Shown here in pieces: positions 8,286-15,909 of a stretch of DNA of 64,000 nt (its first letter is position 1; each line of letters starts with the position of its first letter). The DNA lies in NCBI GenBank assembly GCA_029785615.1, contig JAFLZH010000003.1, positions 1-64,000 of the forward strand. The letters run 5' to 3'. The stretch comes from Nitrososphaerota archaeon. Lineage in GTDB: Archaea > Thermoproteota > Nitrososphaeria > Nitrososphaerales > Gagatemarchaeaceae. A model generated the notes under the pieces. That model was given only the letters and a program-made list of their open reading frames with translations, ran no database searches and had not been told where the DNA came from. The position numbers and the translations under genes are program-made.

Positions 8286-8766
8286 ACGGGTATTTCTGGA
8301 CGTACTGGTAGTTCCTCATGCTCCCGTCCCTGAAGAGGGACCCCTCTCGGACCAGGTCGACCAGGGTGTGCGACACGGCCGTCCTGTCGTAGTGGTAGCC
8401 GCGCCTGCTCATCTCCTCGTGGACCTCCGACAGCGACCGGGGGGCGGCGAACCACCCTTCCTTCCACATCAGGGTGATGACGCTCCTGCTCGTCTCCCCT
8501 TTCCTTTCGCTGGACGTTGCGCTGGGGGGCTCGGCCAGGACAGGCTCCCTCGAAGCCATGGCGGCGAGGACGCTCTCGACGTCGCTCTGCACGCGCCCCT
8601 CCTGGGTGGTGATCTCTATCTCCCAGGACCCGCGCTTCAGCTTGATGGTCACGTTGGCAGGCTTCTCGCTCTCTGACATCTGTATCTTGTTGCGCCTGTT
8701 GTCCAAGATGCCATTATTTGAACTGCCCATCGAGGTCTCATCCTCGGGGACGAGGGTGTCGCTCAT
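8260..8766 (-). CDS. Small protein: beta-hairpin/helix N-domain plus winged helix, divergent from nurA
   Basis: 168 residues. A polar N-terminus (~35 residues) precedes strand-strand-helix (NVTIKLKRGSWEIEITTQEG...VESVLAAMA) and a winged helix (RSLSEVHEEMSRRGYHYDRT, then VSHTLVDLVREGSLFRDG). The C-terminal part is clearly related to that of the protein at 5779. It is divergent from the NurA-HerA operon, with two strong palindromes in the shared promoter, so it is a good candidate for the operon's regulator. A minus-strand TATA (8793-8800) lies ~29 nt upstream of the ATG. Function is inferred from position and fold only. Confidence 0.62.
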   Translation of the reverse strand: MSDTLVPEDETSMGSSNNGILDNRRNKIQMSESEKPANVTIKLKRGSWEIEITTQEGRVQSDVESVLAAMASREPVLAEPPSATSSERKGETSRSVITLMWKEGWFAAPRSLSEVHEEMSRRGYHYDRTAVSHTLVDLVREGSLFRDGSMRNYQYVQKYPFKGQQGTS

Positions 8767-8792
8767 CCGTGGGCCGGCGGGGGGCCGTTGGC

Positions 8793-8800
8793 TTTAATTG
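8793..8800 (-). promoter_or_regulatory. TATA box of the winged-helix gene upstream of nurA
   Basis: TTTAATTG on the + strand (CAATTAAA on the minus strand), centred ~29 nt from the ATG at 8766. The leader would be only a few nucleotides. Confidence 0.5.
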
Positions 8801-8809
8801 TTGCCCATG

Positions 8810-8823
8810 TTGCGCATGCGCAA
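8810..8823. promoter_or_regulatory. 14-bp perfect palindrome, probable operator 1
   Basis: TTGCGCATGCGCAA, lying between the two divergent TATA boxes. It overlaps the first copy of the direct repeat GCCCATGTTGCGCA (8803-8816), whose second copy is at 8848-8861. Confidence 0.65.
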
Positions 8824-8824
8824 T

Positions 8825-8834
8825 AATTAAATAC
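8825..8834 (+). promoter_or_regulatory. TATA box of the nurA-herA operon
   Basis: AATTAAATAC, centred near 8829, predicts transcription from about 8855, inside the second palindrome and at the start of the coding region. Confidence 0.55.
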
Positions 8835-8850
8835 TGACAGTGTTATAGCC

Positions 8851-8866
8851 CATGTTGCGCAACATG
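8851..8866. promoter_or_regulatory. 16-bp perfect palindrome, probable operator 2
   Basis: CATGTTGCGCAACATG sits on the predicted transcription start and the first codons of nurA. It shares the TTGCGCAA core with operator 1, 45 bp away between repeat copies. A protein bound here would block both initiation and early elongation. Confidence 0.65.
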
Positions 8867-9850
8867 GCCATCGCAACCTTCCCATTGCAGGACAACCAGC
8901 TGTCTACCCTCGACTCCCTGGCCAGGGAGTTCGAAGAGGCCTTCGCAGAGCTCGCCGAGAGCGCGGAGCGCGAGCTCTCCGGGAGAGCCTTCATCTTCAG
9001 CAGGTATGGGAAGGAGCTGTACCCGTACTTCGAGGCGACGAACGCGTCATTGGTCCCTGGGTGCATAGTTCCTATCAAAGAAGGGCGACCAATCGCGTCC
9101 GTCGACTCGACGTGCGTCCTGGTGGGGGAGACCTCGCAGGGTTCCCTCTACGCGGCCAGGACCGCGGTGGGGGTGTCCTACGGCGGAGCCCTGCGCCGGT
9201 TCTTCAGGCTGGGGCCGATACTCGTCTACGCCAACCCGTCCGGGCTGAGCGGCCTGCTCCCGCGGGTCCCTTCGTCCGAGATGGACCTGCTTCTGTCGGA
9301 CAACGCCGTGGCCGAGCGGTTCATCAGGAACACCATCGAGAGGCGCGTCATCGAGGCCCTCTCATCAGGTGAGGGGGACACCATCGTCATGGCCGACGGC
9401 TCGCTCAAGCACCCCATGGGGCAGCTCTCCGCTTCCATCCTGAGGCGAGGGGGCGGGCGCTCCATGGTAGGGTTCTCAAAGTCGAGCAATCTGATACTCT
9501 CGGAGGACTACGTGAGCGCGCTGTCCAAGTCCCCGGTCCCCGCATACCACTCGCTCGATCGGGGGCCCATCGAGACTGTCCTCGCGAAGTTCGCGCCTGA
9601 CGGCCTCGTCTTCAGGCTCGACGTATCCTCGCAGGAGCCGGCGGAGACCACCCTGGGGCGCATACTCTGGAACGACGCCTTCGCGTCCGGGTACCCTGAC
9701 TCCCTAAAGGTGGCGCACCACCTCTCGATCTTCTCCAGGGCGGACGACCAGGCGCTCAAGGCCTACGTCGCGAAGCGGTTCAGGGTGAAGCAGCTCCACA
9801 CCTTCCCCCTGCGGAAGATAGCACTGGGGAGCTTCAAGGGAGGGGCATAG
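8852..9850 (+). CDS. nurA: NurA-type 5'-3' nuclease
   Basis: 332 residues; a second ATG four codons in (8864) is an alternative start. NurA with the HerA pump resects DNA ends to give 3' overhangs for recombination. The metal-binding motifs are visible: IASVDST near residue 85 and VMADGSL near residue 182, each with the conserved Asp, and a later GYPDSLKVAHHLSIFS segment in the position of motif III. One base separates its stop from the downstream herA, so the two are coupled. The overall sequence is otherwise divergent, with a long region between motifs I and II. Classed by motifs and neighbour. Confidence 0.78.
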   Translation: MLRNMAIATFPLQDNQLSTLDSLAREFEEAFAELAESAERELSGRAFIFSRYGKELYPYFEATNASLVPGCIVPIKEGRPIASVDSTCVLVGETSQGSLYAARTAVGVSYGGALRRFFRLGPILVYANPSGLSGLLPRVPSSEMDLLLSDNAVAERFIRNTIERRVIEALSSGEGDTIVMADGSLKHPMGQLSASILRRGGGRSMVGFSKSSNLILSEDYVSALSKSPVPAYHSLDRGPIETVLAKFAPDGLVFRLDVSSQEPAETTLGRILWNDAFASGYPDSLKVAHHLSIFSRADDQALKAYVAKRFRVKQLHTFPLRKIALGSFKGGA

Positions 9851-9851
9851 G

Positions 9852-11321
9852 ATGAAGATACTCAAGAAAGAGTCGGACGACATCCTGGTGATAGCCTCCC
9901 CCCGGGAGATGGTGAGGGTCGGGGACTACCTCGTCGCGTCCGAGCCCCAGCGCAGCCTGGTCCTCCAGGTGTACGACGAGAGGTATCTGGACGTCGAGGG
10001 GATAGAGGAGGAGATAGCCAGGGAGGAGGTGCTCTCGGCGTCGGCCCCGGGGGTCACGTCCGACCCCACCGAGCTGACGACCATCTCGACCATCATCCGG
10101 GACATGCGGATACTACTGTGCAAGGCCCGGGGGACGATATCTGACGGGCGGCTGACCCCTCGGGCCAACTGGATGCCGTCGAGGGCGAGCTCGACGGTGA
10201 CCCGCCTGCTGATCGAGGACCTGGCCGGGGCGGTGGCCCCTCTGGGCATCAGGAACATCAAGCTGGGGACCGTGGACGGAGAGTCGTCCTTCGGGGTCCC
10301 CGCCGAGGCCCTGGACGGGAGGATCACTGTGATCACGGGGCGCAAGGAGTCGGGTAAGTCCCACATGGCCAAGATACTCCTCCGGGGCCTCCTGGAGAAC
10401 GGCGCCTACTCGGTGGTCTTCGACCTGAACGACGAATACGGGACCATAGGGCAGCTCGGAGACGGGACGGACGCCGGCCAGGGGCGCAAGGTGAGGGTGA
10501 TGAGGCCAGGGAGGGAGCTCAAGTTCTCGCTGGCGAGCATGGGGCTGAGGCCGATCACCAGCCTCCTTTCGCACTCCCTCGAGATGCCGGGGACCTCCCT
10601 CAGGGAGTTCGTGAAGATATGGGAGCACCTCGACAACAGGGACGAGCTGTCCCTCGCCACCCTGGAAGCGGCGATACAGCAGTGGCGGTGCAACGAATTC
10701 GTCAGGGACGCCCTCTTCGCCAGATACCACACCCTCGCGTCCTGTGGGCTCTTCACAGACTCCAGCCACCAGCAGTTCGACGTCCAGGACTTCTTCAACC
10801 TGAACAGGTCCGGGGGCGTCCTGGTGGTCTCCCTGAGCGGCGTCTCCCCGCTCAACAGGAAGATGGTGGTGGAGCTCATGCTCTCGAAGCTGGTGGAGCT
10901 CCTGGAGCGGAGGAAGATACCCCCTGTCTTCCTCTTCGCCGAGGAGGCGCACCTATACCTGCGTGACACCTACTGGGAGGACCTGATCACGCGGATGCGC
11001 CACTTCGGAGTCTTCACAGTCTTCGTGACCAACCAGCCCGACGCCATAGACCAGAAGATATACCGCCAGGTGGACAACATCTTCCTCTACAACTTCAGCA
11101 ACGACTCAGACCTCGCCCTGGTCTCCCAGGCGTCCATGGCCGACGCCGACACGGTGAAGGCGATAGTGAGGACCCTCCCGCCGAGGATGTGCCTCCTCCT
11201 GGGGTACGCCGTCAGGAACCTCCCGGTGGTCGTGAGCGTCGACCCATTCGACTCGCCGGCCTCGGGGGCGACAAGGCGTTTCTTCGCTGACTCCATCGAG
11301 GTCGGCCCAGCCGCCAGGTAG
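9852..11321 (+). CDS. herA: HerA-type DNA translocase ATPase
   Basis: 489 residues. The N-terminal ~140 residues form a strand-rich region consistent with a HAS-barrel (VRVGDYLVASEPQRSLVLQV). Walker A is GRKESGKSH near residue 163; Walker B is PPVFLFAEEAHLYL near 360; a sensor-like FVTNQPDAIDQKIYRQVDN follows, then IFLYNFSNDSDL. HerA forms hexameric rings that dock NurA and drive DNA through it. The Walker A lacks the usual G-TGSGKS text (KE replaces TG) but keeps the key GKS. Mre11 and Rad50 are not in this window. It may act in repair or in antiviral defence. Confidence 0.85.
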   Translation: MKILKKESDDILVIASPREMVRVGDYLVASEPQRSLVLQVYDERYLDVEGIEEEIAREEVLSASAPGVTSDPTELTTISTIIRDMRILLCKARGTISDGRLTPRANWMPSRASSTVTRLLIEDLAGAVAPLGIRNIKLGTVDGESSFGVPAEALDGRITVITGRKESGKSHMAKILLRGLLENGAYSVVFDLNDEYGTIGQLGDGTDAGQGRKVRVMRPGRELKFSLASMGLRPITSLLSHSLEMPGTSLREFVKIWEHLDNRDELSLATLEAAIQQWRCNEFVRDALFARYHTLASCGLFTDSSHQQFDVQDFFNLNRSGGVLVVSLSGVSPLNRKMVVELMLSKLVELLERRKIPPVFLFAEEAHLYLRDTYWEDLITRMRHFGVFTVFVTNQPDAIDQKIYRQVDNIFLYNFSNDSDLALVSQASMADADTVKAIVRTLPPRMCLLLGYAVRNLPVVVSVDPFDSPASGATRRFFADSIEVGPAAR

Positions 11322-11324
11322 CCT

Positions 11325-12656
11325 TCACCCCTGATAGTAGACGACCACCAGGCCCGACCCGCCGACGCCCCCCCACGCGCCCTGGCGCGCCCCACAGGCG
11401 GTCGTGCTGGAGTAGGATCCCCCGGCCCCTCCCCCGCCTCCACCGGTGTTCGGCGCGGCGCTCCCTCCGGCAGATCCCGACCCGCAGGCGCTCGCGCCGC
11501 CCCCGCCAGCCCCCCCGTCGGCGAAGGGGGACGCCGACCCTCCGCCGCCTCCGAAGGCGCAGAGGCCGCTCGCTCCAGGGAGTCCCGTATAGATTGCGCC
11601 AGAGTCCAGCGAGTCCGCAGGGCTCCCCCTCCCAGGGGGCGTATAGAAGTCCCCGCCGCCACCGCCACCGCCGCCGTAGGTGGTGTACTGGAGCGCGTCG
11701 CTCGCGACCCCCGATGCCCCGGGCGCCCCGCCGGGGACCCCATCGCCGCTCCCGCCGTGAGGTGCTCCGCTGGCTGCGCAGAACGCCCCTCCTGCGCCGT
11801 TGTAGGCGAAATCCCCTCCTCCGCCCCCCTGACCTCCGCCACAGGACATGAACCCCCCGAAGGCGCTGGCTCCGCCGCTCCCTCCGCTCCCGCCGTTCGT
11901 GGTCGTCCCTCCGGCCGGCCCGCCTCCGCCCCCCTGTCCCACAGTGACAGCCACCGAGCTCGCTCCCTGCAGGTCGACGAACCCCTGGGCGAAGCTCCCT
12001 GCTCCCCCTCCTCCACCGCCGCCGCTCCCGGCCGGCCCCCCTGCGTCGGTTGCGCCCCCGCTCCCTCCACCTCCGCCCCCGCCTCCGATGCACATCACGT
12101 ACGCCCAGCTGGCCCCGGAGGGGACGGACCAGGCCACGGACACCGTGAACCTCACCTCCGACCATCCGGGCTGAGCGCCTGAAGCGGTGTACCAGAAGAC
12201 GTTGCCCAACGAAGTGAGCAGACCGACAGACGACCCGGGCGGGTTCCCCGACTCTATCTGTTCGTAGCGCGACGCGCATGTGGAGACCCCCGGGGAGCAG
12301 GAGCCCGCGGGGACGAGGGACGACACCGGCACCTCGCCGCCTGCAGGTATGGCTGCAGACGCCGCGAACGAGTATACCGTCCCGTTGGGGTAGCGCAGTA
12401 TGACGTGGTTCACCGTCGCTGTGGCCCCGCCGCCGTTGACCGCCTCCAGCCCGGCGGAGGAGGCGCGGAAGCTCAGCGACTCACCGGCCCTAAGCGCGTC
12501 GACCCCCTGGGCCTGCTGCTCCGCCTGGGACGCCTGCGACTGCAGCGCCGAGGAATAGGCGAGGGTCCCCAGTGCCAGCATGAACACCAGGACGAAGATG
12601 ATCGTCCCCACCACCGACGCCACCCCCTTCCGCCTGCGCGAGACGTTCGTCCCCAC
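11325..12656 (-). CDS. Type IV pilin-like protein with large glycine-rich C-terminal region
   Basis: 443 residues. The N-terminus is a class III (prepilin) signal: SRRRKG then VASVVGTIIFVLVFMLALG. Residues ~35-165 are a normal beta-rich pilin part with two Cys pairs. From ~170 a strand (VAWSVPSGASWAYVMCIGG) leads into ~250 residues of poly-Gly blocks, ending GGSGLVVVYY. This order (VP-G strand, then IGGGGGGGG, then a final GGSGLVhhhY) is the pattern of the glycine-rich domains at phage tail-fibre tips and bacterial adhesins. It is the last gene of the pilus operon and may be a tip or minor pilin that contacts a surface or another cell. Confidence 0.75.
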   Translation of the reverse strand: MGTNVSRRRKGVASVVGTIIFVLVFMLALGTLAYSSALQSQASQAEQQAQGVDALRAGESLSFRASSAGLEAVNGGGATATVNHVILRYPNGTVYSFAASAAIPAGGEVPVSSLVPAGSCSPGVSTCASRYEQIESGNPPGSSVGLLTSLGNVFWYTASGAQPGWSEVRFTVSVAWSVPSGASWAYVMCIGGGGGGGGSGGATDAGGPAGSGGGGGGGAGSFAQGFVDLQGASSVAVTVGQGGGGGPAGGTTTNGGSGGSGGASAFGGFMSCGGGQGGGGGDFAYNGAGGAFCAASGAPHGGSGDGVPGGAPGASGVASDALQYTTYGGGGGGGGDFYTPPGRGSPADSLDSGAIYTGLPGASGLCAFGGGGGSASPFADGGAGGGGASACGSGSAGGSAAPNTGGGGGGAGGSYSSTTACGARQGAWGGVGGSGLVVVYYQG

Positions 12657-12663
12657 TCACTCC

Positions 12664-13161
12664 CTACGCGGGGACGACCTCGACCTCGACGGCCTGCTGC
12701 GCCCCGTCGGCGGCGGTGACTGTCACCAGGTGGCTCGAGCCGATGGCGAAGGGGTCCCCCGAGACCACCACCTCTACCAACACCGCGGCACCTGACCCCA
12801 GGGGGGTCGCCACCCTGACCGAGGCGGGGTCTGAGCCGGCGGCTGGGCAGGCGGACGCCAGGAGCCCCTGGTCGGACGGGTCGTAGACTGAGTAGCAGTA
12901 GCCGGCGGAGCTCGGGGCGCCGCTGGTCGACACCACGAACGATCCAAGGGCGGTCCCCGACGTGTCTGTCACGAGCACCGTCTCCACCGCCGAGTACGGG
13001 CCCTGCCTGATGCTCGCCCCGGCGACGGACACCGACCCGCCGCCCATGGCGGCGAAGTACCCAAGGGCCGCTTCCATCACCAGGGCCGCGCCCCCCATGG
13101 CCACCGCGATGAGGATGAACACCTCCAGGAAGCCTGCGACCCCTCTGCGGTCAAGTCTCAA
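12664..13161 (-). CDS. Pilin-like protein
   Basis: 165 residues, TTG start, overlapping the previous gene by 11 nt. LDRRG is followed by VAGFLEVFILIAVAMGGAAL, a prepilin-type cleavage site and hydrophobic stalk helix with the Glu usual near position 5 after cleavage. The remaining ~120 residues are beta-rich with two Cys (CYSVYDPS and SACPAAG) that could form a disulfide. It sits 7 nt upstream of the glycine-rich pilin. Probably a minor subunit of the same filament. Confidence 0.7.
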   Translation of the reverse strand: MRLDRRGVAGFLEVFILIAVAMGGAALVMEAALGYFAAMGGGSVSVAGASIRQGPYSAVETVLVTDTSGTALGSFVVSTSGAPSSAGYCYSVYDPSDQGLLASACPAAGSDPASVRVATPLGSGAAVLVEVVVSGDPFAIGSSHLVTVTAADGAQQAVEVEVVPA

Positions 13162-13615
13162 CTTGTACCTCTCCTCCCGCGGCGTCGAAGGCCACCACGG
13201 TCTGCCCAGATGGGTGGGCGCACCCTCCCAGGGTGATATGGAACGCCACGAGGGACCCTGGGTCGAGGGGAGGAAAGCCTCCGGAGATCAGCGTGGAGTT
13301 GACGACGAAGCCTGCCGGCGTGAAAGCCGCCGACCCATAGTCGTAGAGAGCCAGCGTGAGGTTGGGTCCCTCCTGGATCCCCTGATATGCCGGGCAGGCT
13401 GACGAGGGGGAGACTGTGGAGTAGACCAGGGCGACCTGCGTCCCGGCTGAGCTCTCGCGCAGGGACGCTCCGACGGACGCAGAGCCTGAAGCGAGGCCGA
13501 ACTGGCTGGTCGCGGCCGCGACCACCATGCTCCCAAGGGAGAGGGTCACGCCTATCATCAGGAGGGCCGCATAGAGCTCGCTGACGCCTCGCCGAGCGCC
13601 CCGGGGGCGAAAAAC
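13151..13615 (-). CDS. Pilin-like protein with unclear start codon
   Basis: About 154 residues. ARRGVSELYAALLMIGVTLS is a prepilin signal with the expected basic residues, processing site and hydrophobic helix, so the true N-terminus must lie only ~10 residues earlier. No ATG, GTG or TTG is in frame there. A GTG at 13615-13617 would be in frame if the run of five A at 13610-13614 had one more base; otherwise a rare start such as GTT would be needed. The mature part is beta-rich with two Cys (SSACPAYQ and LGGCAHP). The C-terminus overlaps the next pilin gene. Confidence 0.62.
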   Translation of the reverse strand, partial: VFRPRGARRGVSELYAALLMIGVTLSLGSMVVAAATSQFGLASGSASVGASLRESSAGTQVALVYSTVSPSSACPAYQGIQEGPNLTLALYDYGSAAFTPAGFVVNSTLISGGFPPLDPGSLVAFHITLGGCAHPSGQTVVAFDAAGGEVQVET

Positions 13616-13641
13616 ACGGGAGGGAGCCGTGGTCCGGCCCC

Positions 13642-14193
13642 CTATTGAGAAACCACTGTGACCTGGGCGGAGGCAGAGCCGAAGAGGATGTTGATCGTCA
13701 CCGGGGTCCCCGGGGCCCAGAACACCCCGGACCCGGAGAATGTCAATGGGCCGTTGAGCGTGAACGAAGTCTCCCCGCCGGGAGGGAGGGTCGAGGGAGC
13801 GGTCGCCCGGAACGTCAGTGGGATGCTGGCAGCTGTGGAGACTGACCACGTCAGGTTGCCTCCGGAGGTGACCGGGCAGGTCGTGGAGCAGGTCAAGCCT
13901 GTCCCGGTGCTGGTCCCGGTGAAGACCACCTGGCACGAGGTGGCAGTGGTGCAAGTTATCGGCGTGCCGCCGTTGTTCTTGAGCGCGATTGAGATGGCCG
14001 CAGGTGAGTAGGAGGTCGCCGCCCCCGCCCTGAGAGACGCGCCGACCACCTCTATGCTGGAGTTCGCCGTCGCGCTGTTGATGAGGTTGTAGATCGAGGC
14101 CGTCACGACGCCGCCGACGCCGAGGACTGCGGCTATGATGATGAAGAGGTCGAGGCTCTGCGAAATGGCTTTCCGTCGTCTTGTGATTTTCAA
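13642..14193 (-). CDS. Pilin-like protein
   Basis: 183 residues, ATG start. KITRRRKA is followed by ISQSLDLFIIIAAVLGVGG, a prepilin signal and hydrophobic helix. The mature region is rich in Ser/Thr/Gly, with two close Cys pairs (TCTTATSC and TCSTTC) likely to form disulfides, and a tail of beta strands. It is first of the four pilin-like genes after the membrane platform gene, so it may be the main subunit. It carries a few low-GC codons but otherwise matches the operon. Confidence 0.7.
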   Translation of the reverse strand: MKITRRRKAISQSLDLFIIIAAVLGVGGVVTASIYNLINSATANSSIEVVGASLRAGAATSYSPAAISIALKNNGGTPITCTTATSCQVVFTGTSTGTGLTCSTTCPVTSGGNLTWSVSTAASIPLTFRATAPSTLPPGGETSFTLNGPLTFSGSGVFWAPGTPVTINILFGSASAQVTVVSQ

Positions 14194-14232
14194 CGTCCGA
14201 CTATGCGGCCGGCGCTTATAACGCGCCCCCTT

Positions 14233-15903
14233 TCAGCGGAGGAGGAACCCGGAGAGTGAATGCGCGCCGGGGCCCGCGAGCAGCACCACCGCGGCCGCGG
14301 CGAGGGCGACGTTGAGCGACGCCCGCCAGGTGTTCCTCACGGTGAGGTCGGCCACCTTCGCGCCGATCAGCCCCAGGGCGGCGGCCGACACGACGATGAG
14401 GAGGTCAGAGACCGTCGAGAGCCCCGGAGGCGCCGCGCCGATATGAAACGCGCCGAGGCGGACTGCGGAGAGGCCGGCGCGGGTCCTGGAGCTGAACGTC
14501 GAGAGGATGGCCCTGACGAAGGTCACGCCGAAGGCGAGGAGCAGGGGGGACGCGTACGAGAGGGCGAGGTAAGGCTTCATCTCGGCGGTCGCGTTCTTCC
14601 GCATCTGGATCATCCTGTCGGCGAAGCTCGAGACCTGGAAGACGGTGTCGACGCTGCCTCCCCCAGAGCGGCTCATCTCCCCCAGGAGCAGGAACGTGAG
14701 CCTCCCCAGGGCGCTCCTGCACGTCGGCTTCGCTTCGTCGAGGGGGATCCCGGCCTTGGCCCTGGCGGCTACCTTCGAGAGCAGGGCGGCGAAGGGGCGG
14801 GGGTAGCCGCCGTGGGCCTCCATGGCCACCACTGCTTTGGAGAGGTCGTAGTCGTGCCTCTTGTACTCGAGGAGGTCCTTCAGGAACCTCGACAGCCCCG
14901 CCTCGAGCTCCCTCGTCTCCGCCATCTGCCTCCGCACGGACGCGCCGTAGACGGTGAAGAAGACGAAGAGGGCCGCAGCCGCGGAGGCCCAGGGACCGCC
15001 GGCCGCGGCGCCGAGGGCGGCGAAGGGGAGGGCTGCCAGCGCGCTCCTCCCCGCCTTCCCGTGGGGCGCTTCCTCGGGGGAAGGCTGCATCCTCCCCGCC
15101 ATGTAGAGCAGCGCCACGGTGAACGCAGGGACCCCCACCCCGGTGAAGAAGGCGAGGCCGACCACGGAGAATCCGGGGGAGAAGACCCCCACCACCATGA
15201 GGAGGAGCGGGACGACCCCGAACACCGTTATCATCATGCTCCCTACGATCCCGACCCGGGTGACGTACCTGGCCCAGGCGTCCTCGAGCTCCCTCAGCAG
15301 CGAGCCGCTCTCGGCCGTGAGGTATGCCGAGACGTCCCCTCCGCTCCTGGCCTTGCTCGTGTACCCGAGGAGGAAGCTCCCCAGCTTCTTCGAAGGATGG
15401 AGGGAAGCGAGCCGCTCGAGGGAGTTGTTGGGGTCCATGCCGAATATCTCCACGTCACGGCGCACCAGCAGCGCCTCTTCCCTCATCGACGGGAAGACGT
15501 CGCTGGCCGACACCCCCTTCAGTATCGAGTAGAGGGGGACCCCCGCGCCCCCCAGGACCCCGACCAGGACCGAGAAGAAGGGGAGCTCCCGCTCCACCCC
15601 CTCCATCCTCCTTGCGACCTGGTCCCTCAGCCGGACCTCAGGGGCGAAGAACGGTATCAGCGGCGCCAGCGAGATGAAGAAGAGCCATGGGGAGACCAGG
15701 GCGCCGGCGACGACGGCCAGGGGGATCGACGCCAGGGCCGCCTTCGCAGCCCCGTCCACAGATTCCCACGCGATGGCCGCGGGGTTGCCGACCCGCCCAG
15801 ACCTCTTCAGCAGGTCTGACATCCTCTGGGACCTCCAGAGCGCCGCCTTCGCCAGAGAACGTGTCCCCCAGCGGCTCCCGCTCCTGGCAGGGACGTCCTT
15901 CAT
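14233..15903 (-). CDS. Type IV pilus/archaellum-like assembly platform protein (TadC/ArlJ family)
   Basis: 556 residues with two T2SSF-type cytoplasmic domains. The first spans roughly residues 90-215 (ELPFFSVLVGVLGGAGVPLY, with LLGYTSKARSGGDVSAYL), the second ~345-470 (FLKDLLEYKRHDYDLSKAVV, and FLLLGEMSRSGGGSVDTVF). Each is followed by paired membrane helices, and there are hydrophobic pairs near 55-85 and at the C-terminus. This is the inner-membrane partner that the motor ATPase acts on. It starts 6 nt after the ATPase stop. Closer to the Tad/adhesion-pilus type than to a full archaellum locus, because no arl accessory genes are present. Confidence 0.85.
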   Translation of the reverse strand: MKDVPARSGSRWGTRSLAKAALWRSQRMSDLLKRSGRVGNPAAIAWESVDGAAKAALASIPLAVVAGALVSPWLFFISLAPLIPFFAPEVRLRDQVARRMEGVERELPFFSVLVGVLGGAGVPLYSILKGVSASDVFPSMREEALLVRRDVEIFGMDPNNSLERLASLHPSKKLGSFLLGYTSKARSGGDVSAYLTAESGSLLRELEDAWARYVTRVGIVGSMMITVFGVVPLLLMVVGVFSPGFSVVGLAFFTGVGVPAFTVALLYMAGRMQPSPEEAPHGKAGRSALAALPFAALGAAAGGPWASAAAALFVFFTVYGASVRRQMAETRELEAGLSRFLKDLLEYKRHDYDLSKAVVAMEAHGGYPRPFAALLSKVAARAKAGIPLDEAKPTCRSALGRLTFLLLGEMSRSGGGSVDTVFQVSSFADRMIQMRKNATAEMKPYLALSYASPLLLAFGVTFVRAILSTFSSRTRAGLSAVRLGAFHIGAAPPGLSTVSDLLIVVSAAALGLIGAKVADLTVRNTWRASLNVALAAAAVVLLAGPGAHSLSGFLLR

Positions 15904-15909
15904 CCAGCT

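Noticed and set aside
11400..12100. Antisense frames over the glycine-rich pilin gene encoding Pro/Arg-rich proteins
   Set aside because: They are mirror images of Gly codons (GGN to NCC) with no start signals or family features.
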